Below, piece after piece: positions 28,376 through 35,771 of a stretch of DNA of 40,727 nucleotides (position 1 is its first letter; every line of letters starts with the position of its first letter). Origin of the DNA: Rhodospirillaceae bacterium (lineage in GTDB: Bacteria > Pseudomonadota > Alphaproteobacteria > UBA828); assembly GCA_002717225.1 (NCBI GenBank), contig PBDG01000011.1, forward strand, positions 1 to 40,727, read 5' to 3'. Below the pieces are notes generated by a model. It worked only from the letters and a program-made list of their open reading frames with translations. It was not told the origin of the DNA and did no database searches. The translations under genes were made by a program, and so were the position numbers.

Positions 28376-28779
28376 TGTAATTTCCCAATCACAATTCGTA
28401 GTTCCGTAGTCTTACCAGATCGCAAGCCCGTAAGATCAAGATCGATGCGTGTCTCGCTCCAAGCACCGGAATGGCCACACAGTATATTTTCGATCGCCAT
28501 AGACCGTCCTCCTGTATGCCGAAAGATCAGGGCCCCCTGATCCATATCCCGGTCGAGCGCAATGATTAGCTCTCCCCCCGGTAAGATCGGTGCAATATCC
28601 TGCGTGACAAAATGAGCAAGCACAAGCTGGCAGCGGAGGGGAGACCCAACATTGTTATGGATCTCGAGTCGAACCGCTGTGCGCGGTCCTTTGAACTCAC
28701 CGGCAGACACATGCGCCGATACCGCCATGAAGAAGAAGGCGACAAGCACAATAAATTTTGCGATTGGAAGAAACGGCAT
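28372..28779 (-). CDS. Small secreted protein coupled to the GMC enzyme
   Basis: The ORF in the track starts far upstream, antisense to the DUF1185 gene; the plausible start is the ATG at 28779. The 135-residue product begins with a clear signal peptide ([18 protein letters not shown], cleavage likely before GEF). The mature part is about 110 residues, probably all beta, with two cysteines (LRCQL and ENILCGHSG) that could form a disulfide in the periplasm. I recognise no family. Its stop overlaps the TTG start of the GMC oxidoreductase by 4 nt, so the two are translated together. A role as a periplasmic partner or membrane adaptor of the dehydrogenase is inference only. Confidence 0.72.
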   Translation of the reverse strand: MPFLPIAKFIVLVAFFFMAVSAHVSAGEFKGPRTAVRLEIHNNVGSPLRCQLVLAHFVTQDIAPILPGGELIIALDRDMDQGALIFRHTGGRSMAIENILCGHSGAWSETRIDLDLTGLRSGKTTELRIVIGKLH

Positions 28780-28849
28780 ATGACTTACAAAAGCTGATAG
28801 TCTTAATGATGATTGTAACAGCCGCGCAACGGCAAGGGGAGAAACTAAG

Positions 28850-29395
28850 ATGACAGCGAGGAAAACTGTGTTTGTAAAGGAGCGGATCACCGCTGAGGCG
28901 GGCAGCCCAGCTATCAAGCCCATCAGCCGGATCGCAGCCATCGCCATAATCGCCAACCCTTTTGCCGGGCGCTTCGTGGAAGATCTCTCACCACTGTTTA
29001 ACAAGGCCCTCGTGCTCGGCGAAGAGCTGATGCCGCAAGCGGCTGCCATGCTTGACGGGCCACCCATCGCCTATGGAAAAGCAGCGATCGTTGGGGTAAA
29101 CGGCGATCTTGAGCATGCCGCCGCGGTAATCCACCCTACTCTCGGCAAGCCAATGCGTGCGGCGCTTGGCGGCGGTGAATCGATCATCCCGCACACGTCT
29201 AAGGTTGCCAGCGCGGGCACGCCCATCGACGTGCCGCTGGCCAACAAGGATAATATCTGGTCGTTCGACGATTTTGAAACTATCACTGTAGCGGTCGCCG
29301 ACGCTCCGCGGCCAGACGAGATCATGATTGTCATGGCCATCGCCGATAGCGGTCGGCCCCATCCCCGCATAGGCCAGGGACGAGCGGCCACCTAA
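28850..29395 (+). CDS. DUF1185 / amino acid synthesis family protein
   Basis: A 181-residue protein of the family annotated as amino acid synthesis protein (DUF1185). Recognisable segments are AIANPFAGRFVEDLSPLF-like near residue 35, GKAAIVGVNGDLEHAAAVIHP, RAALGGGESIIPHTSK, TPIDVPLANKD and the C-terminal VADAPRPDEIMIVMAIADSG with RPHPRIG. Members are small ring-opening or amide-related enzymes of unproven activity that occur beside catabolic genes. A GGGGAG Shine-Dalgarno precedes the ATG by about 9 nt. It is divergent from the secreted-protein gene (70 nt shared upstream region) and runs tail-to-tail into pyridoxine 4-oxidase with a 2-nt gap. Its part in B6 breakdown is unknown. Confidence 0.85.
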   Translation: MTARKTVFVKERITAEAGSPAIKPISRIAAIAIIANPFAGRFVEDLSPLFNKALVLGEELMPQAAAMLDGPPIAYGKAAIVGVNGDLEHAAAVIHPTLGKPMRAALGGGESIIPHTSKVASAGTPIDVPLANKDNIWSFDDFETITVAVADAPRPDEIMIVMAIADSGRPHPRIGQGRAAT

Positions 29396-29397
29396 GC

Positions 29398-30948
29398 TCA
29401 GTGTGGGCAGACGGTATGGATCGGCGCAAGCGGCGCACGGCCCTGGAGGAGATCGCTCGCCCGCTCAGCAATGGCGATAATCGCCGCGTTTACCGGCCCG
29501 GTGGTAATTCTCGGCATGATGGAGCCGTCAGCGATGTAGAGTCCGTCTACGCCAAGCACCTTGAGGTCGGGCCCGACCACCGCACAATTGCCAATTCCCA
29601 TGCGGCAGGTGCCGACCGGATGGTGATGGGTGTGCGCAGCGCGGCGCAGGAACTCGTCGCGCGTACCCGTGAAATTGGGCCCAGGAAGCAATTCGCTTTC
29701 GCACCAATCGACAAGGGCATCCGCGTGGCCGATCTGTCGCGCTAAATCAAGCGCAACAGAGAACATTTCCACATCCTCCGCCGCACTGAGATATGCCGGA
29801 TCGATCAGCGGCGGCACGCTGGGATTGTCGGAAATCAAACGAAGCGCGCCCCGGCTTTTTGGATGGGTGAAACCGAACATCAACGTGTACGCACCACCGA
29901 CCTTAGGCGCCTCAAAACATTCGGTCACAACAGGCAACAGCACGCAAGCGATCGATAATTCCGGCGCACCGTTATGATCGCCAATACGGGTATACAGAAG
30001 AGATTCAGAATGTTGATAATTAGAGGACGGCACCGGCCGTGCGGCGGCATAGAGGTTTCCAGCACCGAGCAGATGATCATGCAGATTGCGACCTACTCCC
30101 GGTAAATTGATGCGCGGTGTAATACCCAATGCGCTCAATTCTTCTGCCGCACCGATACCAGAATGCATCAGCAATAACGGCGAACCAATGGCGCCAGCAG
30201 CAAGAATAATAGCGCGCCCGGCTGCAACCTCCCCTTTAGCGCCCAAGTCGACACCACAACATCGCTCACCCGCAAACAACAGGCGACGCGCTTGGCAGTT
30301 GTCAAGAATCGTCAAATTCTCCCGCCCCGTCACGGGCATAAGGTAAGCATCAGCAGTGCTTTGCCGAAGGCCGCCATTAATGTTGAGCGTGTTAAGGGTC
30401 GGTCCACAAAAATAGGCGCCATTATGCTCATCGATAGGCGCAAAACCGCATTGATCAACCGACGCCATAAAGGCCTGGGTAACCGGGTTAGGCGCATCGG
30501 GCGTAAGTAATGAAATCGGACCCTCGGCGCCATGATAGGGCGAAGGCACAAACTCGCTTGATTCCGAGCGGATGAAATAGGGCAGCAGATCGCAATAGCC
30601 CCAACCAGTGCAACCAGCCTCCACCCAGCGATCAAAATCCGATGGGTGACCACGTATGTGTGCCATCGCGTTTAGGCAGCTTGTACCGCCAATCACCCTG
30701 CCGCGGGGCCAATTATGAACCCGCCCAGCAGTGCCAGTTTGCGCGGCGGTGCGGTAATTCCAATCAAAGGTTGAGCCACTCAAAAATGGCCACTTCTTAG
30801 GGTCAGCGATATCGGGTTCATTCGCCGACCCACCAGCCTCAATCAATGCGACGCTGTTATCTCTATCCTCACTGAGACGTGAAGCAAGCACTGAACCGGC
30901 GCTACCCGCACCAACGACGACATAATCATATTCCCTCGCTTGTGCCAT
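29398..30948 (-). CDS. Pyridoxine 4-oxidase (GMC family)
   Basis: Oxidises pyridoxine to pyridoxal with FAD and O2, the entry step of pathway I. The 516-residue protein shows VVVGAGSAGSVLASRLSED, GRVIGGTSCLNAMAHIRGHP, LPGVGRNLHDHLLGAGNLYA and the catalytic region AAHTHHHPVGTCRMG. The segments HDHLLGAGNLYAA, PVPSSNYQHSES and ELLPGPN match, by recall, the M. loti pyridoxine 4-oxidase closely and set it apart from generic choline dehydrogenases and from the other GMC enzyme here. The ATG at 30948 is divergent from the transaminase gene with 73 nt between. Its stop faces the DUF1185 stop across 2 nt. Confidence 0.88.
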   Translation of the reverse strand: MAQAREYDYVVVGAGSAGSVLASRLSEDRDNSVALIEAGGSANEPDIADPKKWPFLSGSTFDWNYRTAAQTGTAGRVHNWPRGRVIGGTSCLNAMAHIRGHPSDFDRWVEAGCTGWGYCDLLPYFIRSESSEFVPSPYHGAEGPISLLTPDAPNPVTQAFMASVDQCGFAPIDEHNGAYFCGPTLNTLNINGGLRQSTADAYLMPVTGRENLTILDNCQARRLLFAGERCCGVDLGAKGEVAAGRAIILAAGAIGSPLLLMHSGIGAAEELSALGITPRINLPGVGRNLHDHLLGAGNLYAAARPVPSSNYQHSESLLYTRIGDHNGAPELSIACVLLPVVTECFEAPKVGGAYTLMFGFTHPKSRGALRLISDNPSVPPLIDPAYLSAAEDVEMFSVALDLARQIGHADALVDWCESELLPGPNFTGTRDEFLRRAAHTHHHPVGTCRMGIGNCAVVGPDLKVLGVDGLYIADGSIMPRITTGPVNAAIIAIAERASDLLQGRAPLAPIHTVCPH

Positions 30949-30963
30949 GCCCTGGATAATGAC

Positions 30964-30992
30964 TTACAGGCTTTAGCGATGCACGGTATATT
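30964..30992 (+). promoter_or_regulatory. Candidate promoter of the transaminase gene
   Basis: In the 73-nt divergent region, TATATT at 30987-30992 (one mismatch to TATAAT) stands 17 nt after a weak -35 (TTACAG, 30964-30969). The -10 ends 29 nt before the transaminase ATG. The short spacer must also carry the opposite promoter for the oxidase. Confidence 0.33.
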
Positions 30993-31021
30993 AGCGCACA
31001 ATCAACTGGAGACCGGACCCG

Positions 31022-32200
31022 ATGGAGAATTTTCAGATCAAAGCACCAACCATGACGTTGACCACCGGTCCGGTAGCGATCTATCCGCGCGTCCAGGAAG
31101 CCCTGTCACGGCCCGTGCCTTACGATTACGACCCCTATTTTTTAGAACTCTACGAACAGGTCTGTCGTAAAGCAGGGCAAGCAATGCGATGGGATGAGCC
31201 AGCGCTGATCTTACAAGTTGAGCCAGCGCCAGCGATTGAGGCCGCAGCAGCCTCGCTGATCTCGGCCAAAGACACGGTGCTCAACGTGGCGTCTGGCGTC
31301 TATGGCAAAGGCTTCGGCTATTGGGCGCAGCGCTATTGCAATCGCCTCACGGAAGTCGAGGTACCCTACAACCAAGCAATTGATCCGGAGCAGGTGGCCG
31401 AGGCGCTTCGCGCCAATCCGGACGTCACCATAGTCTCCGCCGTGCACCACGACACGCCGTCAGGCACGCTCAACCCAATTAACGAGATCGGCGCGGTGGT
31501 CAAGGAACATGGCGCACTCCTTCTGGTCGACGCCGTATCCTCCTTCGGAGGCATGGATATTCATCCCATTGATTGCTCGGCGGACATCTTCATCACCGGA
31601 CCAGGAAAATGCCTCGGCGGCTCACCAGGTCTTTCGGTGCTCGCGGTGAGTGAGGCCGCCTGGGCACATATGGAAAAGAACAAAGACGCGCCTACTGCCT
31701 CGGTGCTGAGCTTGCTCGATTGGAAAAATGCCTGGCGCAAGGAAGAGAATTTTCCCTTCACCCCATCAGTAGCGGAAGTAGTCGGCCTCAATGCGGCTTT
31801 CGATCAATATTTTGATGAAGGGCCGGAAGTAGTGTGGCGGCGCCATGCGCTGACAGCACGGGCCTGCCGCGCTGGAATTAAGGCGATGGGCCTTAAACTG
31901 TGGCCTAATCCAGAATCTATTGCAGCACCCTCGACCACGGCAGTCACCATCCCAGAAGGCCTGACTAGCGAGCAGATCATTTCCACTGCGCGCAAAATTT
32001 TTGGCGTTACTTTTTCTACTGGACGGATGGAGACCTACGATAAGCTAATTCGCATTGGCCATATGGGCCCAGTTGCTGAGCCAATCTACGCCGTCAGCGC
32101 TGTAGCAGCGTTTGGCGCCGCAGTGCGCCACCATGGTATCAGCGTGAATATTGGCACAGGCATCGAGGCTGCAATGGCAGAATTGCCCAACGGTGGGTAG
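31022..32200 (+). CDS. Pyridoxamine-pyruvate transaminase
   Basis: A 392-residue fold-type I (class V) aminotransferase that converts pyridoxamine and pyruvate to pyridoxal and alanine, using the vitamer as substrate rather than as bound cofactor. It matches the M. loti enzyme by recall along its length: TLTTGPVAIYPRVQEALSRP, YDYDPYFLELYE, NVASGVYGKGFGYWAQRY, VSAVHHDTPSGTLNPI, LLVDAVSSFGGMDIHP and ITGPGKCLGGSPGL, where Lys196 is the Schiff-base lysine. The close match extends to the C-terminal FSTGRMETYDKLIRIGHMGP. This keeps it apart from ordinary alanine-glyoxylate or serine-glyoxylate aminotransferases. A GGAG lies about 11 nt before the ATG. Pyridoxal 4-dehydrogenase follows after 31 nt on the same strand. 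Confidence 0.92.
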   Translation: MENFQIKAPTMTLTTGPVAIYPRVQEALSRPVPYDYDPYFLELYEQVCRKAGQAMRWDEPALILQVEPAPAIEAAAASLISAKDTVLNVASGVYGKGFGYWAQRYCNRLTEVEVPYNQAIDPEQVAEALRANPDVTIVSAVHHDTPSGTLNPINEIGAVVKEHGALLLVDAVSSFGGMDIHPIDCSADIFITGPGKCLGGSPGLSVLAVSEAAWAHMEKNKDAPTASVLSLLDWKNAWRKEENFPFTPSVAEVVGLNAAFDQYFDEGPEVVWRRHALTARACRAGIKAMGLKLWPNPESIAAPSTTAVTIPEGLTSEQIISTARKIFGVTFSTGRMETYDKLIRIGHMGPVAEPIYAVSAVAAFGAAVRHHGISVNIGTGIEAAMAELPNGG

Positions 32201-32231
32201 CGACAGATTCAAAATCGGGGGGCTTGGAGGT

Positions 32232-32972
32232 ATGAATCGGTTTGATGGACAAACAGCTATCGTTAGCGGTGCAGCTCGCGGCATCGGACGCGCCATTGCC
32301 GAGCGGCTAGCGTCGGAGGGTGCGACGGTCGCGGTCGCAGATATTGATGCCAACGGTATAGAGGGTGTGGCAAGCGATATTGGTGGGAGCAGCTTCGCGG
32401 TTGCTACCGACGTCGCTGAGCCGGATTCAGTGGCTGTGCTGCACAACGAGGTTATCAATAGAACAGGGCGGTTAGACGTGCTCGTCAACGCCGCTGCCAT
32501 CGTTCCCTTCGTGCCATGGGACGACCTCACTTTCAAGGAGTGGCGCCGGGTTATGCGAGTCAATCTCGACGGCATCTATCTAATGTGCCGTGCTGCCTCG
32601 GACATCATGCGGCCCAAGCAATATGGCCGAATTGTCAATATCGCCTCCAACTCGATCTTCGCCGGCACGCCAAATATGGCACATTACGTTGCCGCCAAAG
32701 GCGGCGTACTAACATTCACCCGTTCATTGGCAACAGAGATCGGGGGAGACAAGATCACCGTCAATGCTGTCTGTCCTGGCCTAACAGACACCGAAGGCGT
32801 TCAGGAATCACCACATAAGGATATGTTCAACTTTGTCGACATGCTGCAGGCTATTAAGGGTACCGGTACGCCAGCGGACATTGTACCTGCAGTATGTTTT
32901 TTGGCATCAGGAGAAGCGCATTGGATCACCGGACAGGCTCTTGCCGTCGATGCCGGCATGATTCGTCACTAA
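32232..32972 (+). CDS. Pyridoxal 4-dehydrogenase (SDR family)
   Basis: NAD-dependent short-chain dehydrogenase that oxidises the hemiacetal of pyridoxal to 4-pyridoxolactone. The 246-residue product has the SDR glycine motif SGAARGIGRA (12-21), NAAAIVPFVPWDDL (87-100), the catalytic Ser in NIASNS (near 139-141), and YVAAK with Tyr152 and Lys156. The segments IVPFVPWDDL, FAGTPNMAHYVAAKGGV and the ending ALAVDAGMIRH match the M. loti enzyme by recall, which distinguishes it from the mass of SDR proteins. The track starts upstream inside the transaminase gene; the ATG at 32232 follows GGGGCTTGGAGG and fits the family start. Its stop codon directly abuts the stop of the lactonase gene on the other strand. 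Confidence 0.9.
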   Translation: MNRFDGQTAIVSGAARGIGRAIAERLASEGATVAVADIDANGIEGVASDIGGSSFAVATDVAEPDSVAVLHNEVINRTGRLDVLVNAAAIVPFVPWDDLTFKEWRRVMRVNLDGIYLMCRAASDIMRPKQYGRIVNIASNSIFAGTPNMAHYVAAKGGVLTFTRSLATEIGGDKITVNAVCPGLTDTEGVQESPHKDMFNFVDMLQAIKGTGTPADIVPAVCFLASGEAHWITGQALAVDAGMIRH

Positions 32973-33779
32973 CTACGAATAGAAATTTGGTGCGAGTTGG
33001 TAGTCCGGATAGCTAGCCGGGTCGTGTGAGTAAAAAAGCTCAGCATCATATTTTTCTGCAAGGTCCTTTAAGCGCTGCATAGAGTTGAGACTAGCCACCG
33101 GGTCAAGGTGGAAGCTCGAGATACACATTAGGTCCATGTTTTTCTTGCTGTAACACGCATCCGCCGTAAACAGCATTGGCCTGCGGTTCTTTAGCTCGAC
33201 CATCAGGCTGTAATGGCCTGCGGTGTGGCCTGGGGTCTCGAACAGCCACAAGCCCTTAGCTATCTCCTGATCACCGCCGAGGGTCTCAAATTTTGGTGTG
33301 TAAATATCGAGAGGCAGCGCATTAAGCACCTCACTGCCGCGCTGCTGCTGCATTTCAGGCGAAAAACTGAGATCGGAATAGCCCAACACCTCGAAAGGCT
33401 GCGGACAGCCACAAGCTTCAAGTTCTTTTGCATGACAGAGCGTAGAGGCTTCGGTCAGGTGAATGTTTCCGCCGCAATGATCGAAGTGATAATGCGAATT
33501 GATGACATAATTGATGTCGGCAGGCTTGAGGCCAACAATTTTGAGCTGGCCGGGAATGGTTTGTGTCTCGGTTTGTAGCGGTTTCTCAAAAGGCAACACA
33601 CGCTCAACATGGGCATGATCGTAACCGGTATCAAAAATATAAAGGCCATCTGGGTGATCAATCAGCACCGCATAGCAAGGGAAACGCAGCTCACCGCCGG
33701 GGCCGCGATTCCAGAACGCGTGATATCCATCGATCACCAAAGTACCGCCATCCAGTAGATAAACCTTGTTTGCGCTCAT
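32973..33779 (-). CDS. 4-pyridoxolactonase (metallo-beta-lactamase fold)
   Basis: Hydrolyses 4-pyridoxolactone to 4-pyridoxate with a dinuclear zinc site. From the ATG at 33779, which has a GGAGG about 8 nt upstream, the product is 268 residues, the same length as the M. loti enzyme by recall. The metal motif is H96-x-H98-x-D100-H101 (NSHYHFDHCGGN); a further His lies in ETPGHTAGHYSL, the bridging Asp in LFTADACYS and a late His in FYSHDPA. The start region (KVYLLDGGTLVIDGYHAFWN) and QPFEVLGYSDLSFS are characteristic. It is the last gene of the minus-strand transporter operon, 17 nt after the permease stop. Confidence 0.92.
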   Translation of the reverse strand: MSANKVYLLDGGTLVIDGYHAFWNRGPGGELRFPCYAVLIDHPDGLYIFDTGYDHAHVERVLPFEKPLQTETQTIPGQLKIVGLKPADINYVINSHYHFDHCGGNIHLTEASTLCHAKELEACGCPQPFEVLGYSDLSFSPEMQQQRGSEVLNALPLDIYTPKFETLGGDQEIAKGLWLFETPGHTAGHYSLMVELKNRRPMLFTADACYSKKNMDLMCISSFHLDPVASLNSMQRLKDLAEKYDAELFYSHDPASYPDYQLAPNFYS

Positions 33780-33796
33780 CCTATCCCTCCTACTCC

Positions 33797-34732
33797 TCAA
33801 CGCTCGCCGCGATGATAAGGCAGCCCCAGGGCCGGCGGCAAATAGCTGTGCCGAGCAAAGAGGATCAGAACCACGATCACCATTGCGAAGGGCAGCATCT
33901 GTACCACGTCAGTTGGAATATTGAGTCCAGCGACTTGTAGTGCGGTAGTGAGCGCTAGGCTAGAACCAAATAAAGCCGCGCCGAGCAGTACCCACAACGG
34001 CTTGCCGCGCGCCAGCATGGCTAGCACAATCCCGATGAATCCTGCGCCATGGGTCATGTGTGGTACAAACAACCCGGCCCCGACGTTAGCCATAAAAGCT
34101 CCGCCGATACCAGCGAGGAAACCGGTCGTTAATACGGCACAGGCGCGCGTCAGCTTAACATTGACGCCAGCGGCGTCGAGCGCGGCAGGCTTGTCGCCAG
34201 CAGCCTGCAGATTGAGTCCTATTTGTGTTCGTCGAAAAATCCAAGCAACAAATACAACCAATAATATCGACAGATAGACCAGCGGGTGGCGCTCAAAGAA
34301 AGCCGGCCCAATCACCGGAATGTTTTGCAAGCCAGGGATATCCAGGGTCGGCACCTCTGGCATACGGGGATAAGTGCGGCTGAACTGAAAATGATGAAGG
34401 AGAGCTGTCAACCCTTCGGCACCTATGGTGAGTGCAATGCCGATGACAATCTGATTCATACTGAGAAGCACGCAGAACAGCACCATAAGAAAGGCAACCG
34501 CCATTCCGAGAAAGCCGCCGGCGAGAAAGCCGAACCAAAAGGACTCCGTGTAATAAGCGGCGACGAAACCGCCATAGGCACCCATCAACATCATGCCCTC
34601 GATGCCTATATTGAGCACACCGGACTTCTCCGAGATCTGCTCCCCAAGGCCCGCGAGAAGCAACGGTATGCCAACCGTCACCGCCCCAAAGAGAAGCGAG
34701 GCGATGAAAACTTCGGTGAGGAGACCACCCAT
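33797..34732 (-). CDS. ABC transporter permease (BMP-type importer, second permease)
   Basis: A 311-residue inner-membrane protein of the branched-chain/BMP permease superfamily (YufQ/NupQ-like). About eight to ten hydrophobic segments are visible. The family stretch LLAGLGEQISEKSGVLNIGI followed by EGMMLMGAYGG sits near the N-terminus, and AAGDKPAALDAAGVNVKL in the middle is the usual coupling loop to the ATPase. It starts 3 nt after the stop of the partner permease. In known members these importers carry nucleosides or related small molecules; here the flanking genes are B6 enzymes, so a B6 vitamer is the inferred cargo. Confidence 0.88.
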   Translation of the reverse strand: MGGLLTEVFIASLLFGAVTVGIPLLLAGLGEQISEKSGVLNIGIEGMMLMGAYGGFVAAYYTESFWFGFLAGGFLGMAVAFLMVLFCVLLSMNQIVIGIALTIGAEGLTALLHHFQFSRTYPRMPEVPTLDIPGLQNIPVIGPAFFERHPLVYLSILLVVFVAWIFRRTQIGLNLQAAGDKPAALDAAGVNVKLTRACAVLTTGFLAGIGGAFMANVGAGLFVPHMTHGAGFIGIVLAMLARGKPLWVLLGAALFGSSLALTTALQVAGLNIPTDVVQMLPFAMVIVVLILFARHSYLPPALGLPYHRGER

Positions 34733-34735
34733 CGC

Positions 34736-35758
34736 TTAGGCCTTTTTGCGTTTGTGCGATAGATGGTCGAGATATTCGACCAAAGCCAAAAAAATGAGCA
34801 GCAGGGCAACAAGCACGAGGACATAGAAATTAGGCACGCCCATGCGCCGGGAAGCACTCTCTCCACCGATCATCAGAATGGCAAACAATAAAGTAAAGCC
34901 TATTACTGCGATGCCGTGGAAGCGCGCGAGAAAGACCAGCGGAATGACGAGCAGACCATAGGCCGGATTCCAGTCCGCCCTCATGGTACCCCACACCCCG
35001 AGAATTTCTACCGCTCCGCCGAGGCCAACAAGGCCAGCACTAATAGCAAAAGTGGCGAAGGTGAGGCGCCCGACATTGAGGCCAGCATGCTTGGCGGCTC
35101 GCGGATTGGAACCAACGATCTGCAGCTTCAGGCCAAAAGCAGTGCGAGTCATGACAAAATGCACTGCGAACACGGCAACTAGGGAGATAATGATACCGCT
35201 ATGAATGGTGGTATCGAACAGACGCCCGAGCCGATCCGTCACGGGCAAAGTCATGGTCTGCGGTACTGTATTATCTGGATCATTGAACGGCAGCTTAACC
35301 AACACATTTGCGAAACTAATGCCAAGAAAAGTCATCATCAAAGTGGTAATAATCTCATTCAGTCCATAGCGCGTCTTGAGAAATGCGGGCACCACCGACC
35401 AAGCCATAGCGACTGCAATTGAAACTCCGCAGCAAATGATGATGGTGAGCCATGATGGGAGCGCAACGATTAGCACCGGCGCGAGCGCAGCGGAGGCTAC
35501 AGCGGCAAGCAAAAATTGCCCGTCGACACCGAGATTCCAGATGCCCGCCCGAAAGGCTACGATTAACCCTGAAGCGATAAGAAGAAGCGGCGCAGAACGG
35601 ATGAGAGTTTGCTGGAAGCCCGACCAACTCAATAGCCCGCGCTGCACAACATATTCGTAATAGGCGAAGGGATCCTTCCCGAGAGCAAACAGAATCAATC
35701 CGCCCACAACAAGCGCCATAATGATCGGCACAAGCACCCGAGCAGTCGAGAAAATCAC
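34736..35758 (-). CDS. ABC transporter permease (BMP-type importer, first permease)
   Basis: Paired with the next gene as the membrane channel (YufP/NupP-like). The track begins at a GTG at 35788; I prefer the GTG at 35758 because a GAGGAG lies 9 nt before it, giving 340 residues that begin VIFSTARVLVP. Multiple hydrophobic helices, IWNLGVDGQFLLAA and YGLNEIITTLMMTFLGISFA are typical of the family, and GSNPRAAKHAGLNVGRL is the coupling loop. The ATPase gene ends 14 nt before this start. There is no ATG before the first membrane helix, so a GTG start is needed in either case. Confidence 0.85.
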   Translation of the reverse strand: MIFSTARVLVPIIMALVVGGLILFALGKDPFAYYEYVVQRGLLSWSGFQQTLIRSAPLLLIASGLIVAFRAGIWNLGVDGQFLLAAVASAALAPVLIVALPSWLTIIICCGVSIAVAMAWSVVPAFLKTRYGLNEIITTLMMTFLGISFANVLVKLPFNDPDNTVPQTMTLPVTDRLGRLFDTTIHSGIIISLVAVFAVHFVMTRTAFGLKLQIVGSNPRAAKHAGLNVGRLTFATFAISAGLVGLGGAVEILGVWGTMRADWNPAYGLLVIPLVFLARFHGIAVIGFTLLFAILMIGGESASRRMGVPNFYVLVLVALLLIFLALVEYLDHLSHKRKKA

Positions 35759-35771
35759 GGACGCAATCTCC

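Noticed and set aside
28780-29067. N-terminal extension of the small secreted protein in the ORF track
   Set aside because: It runs antisense through the DUF1185 gene, and the signal peptide begins only at the ATG at 28779.
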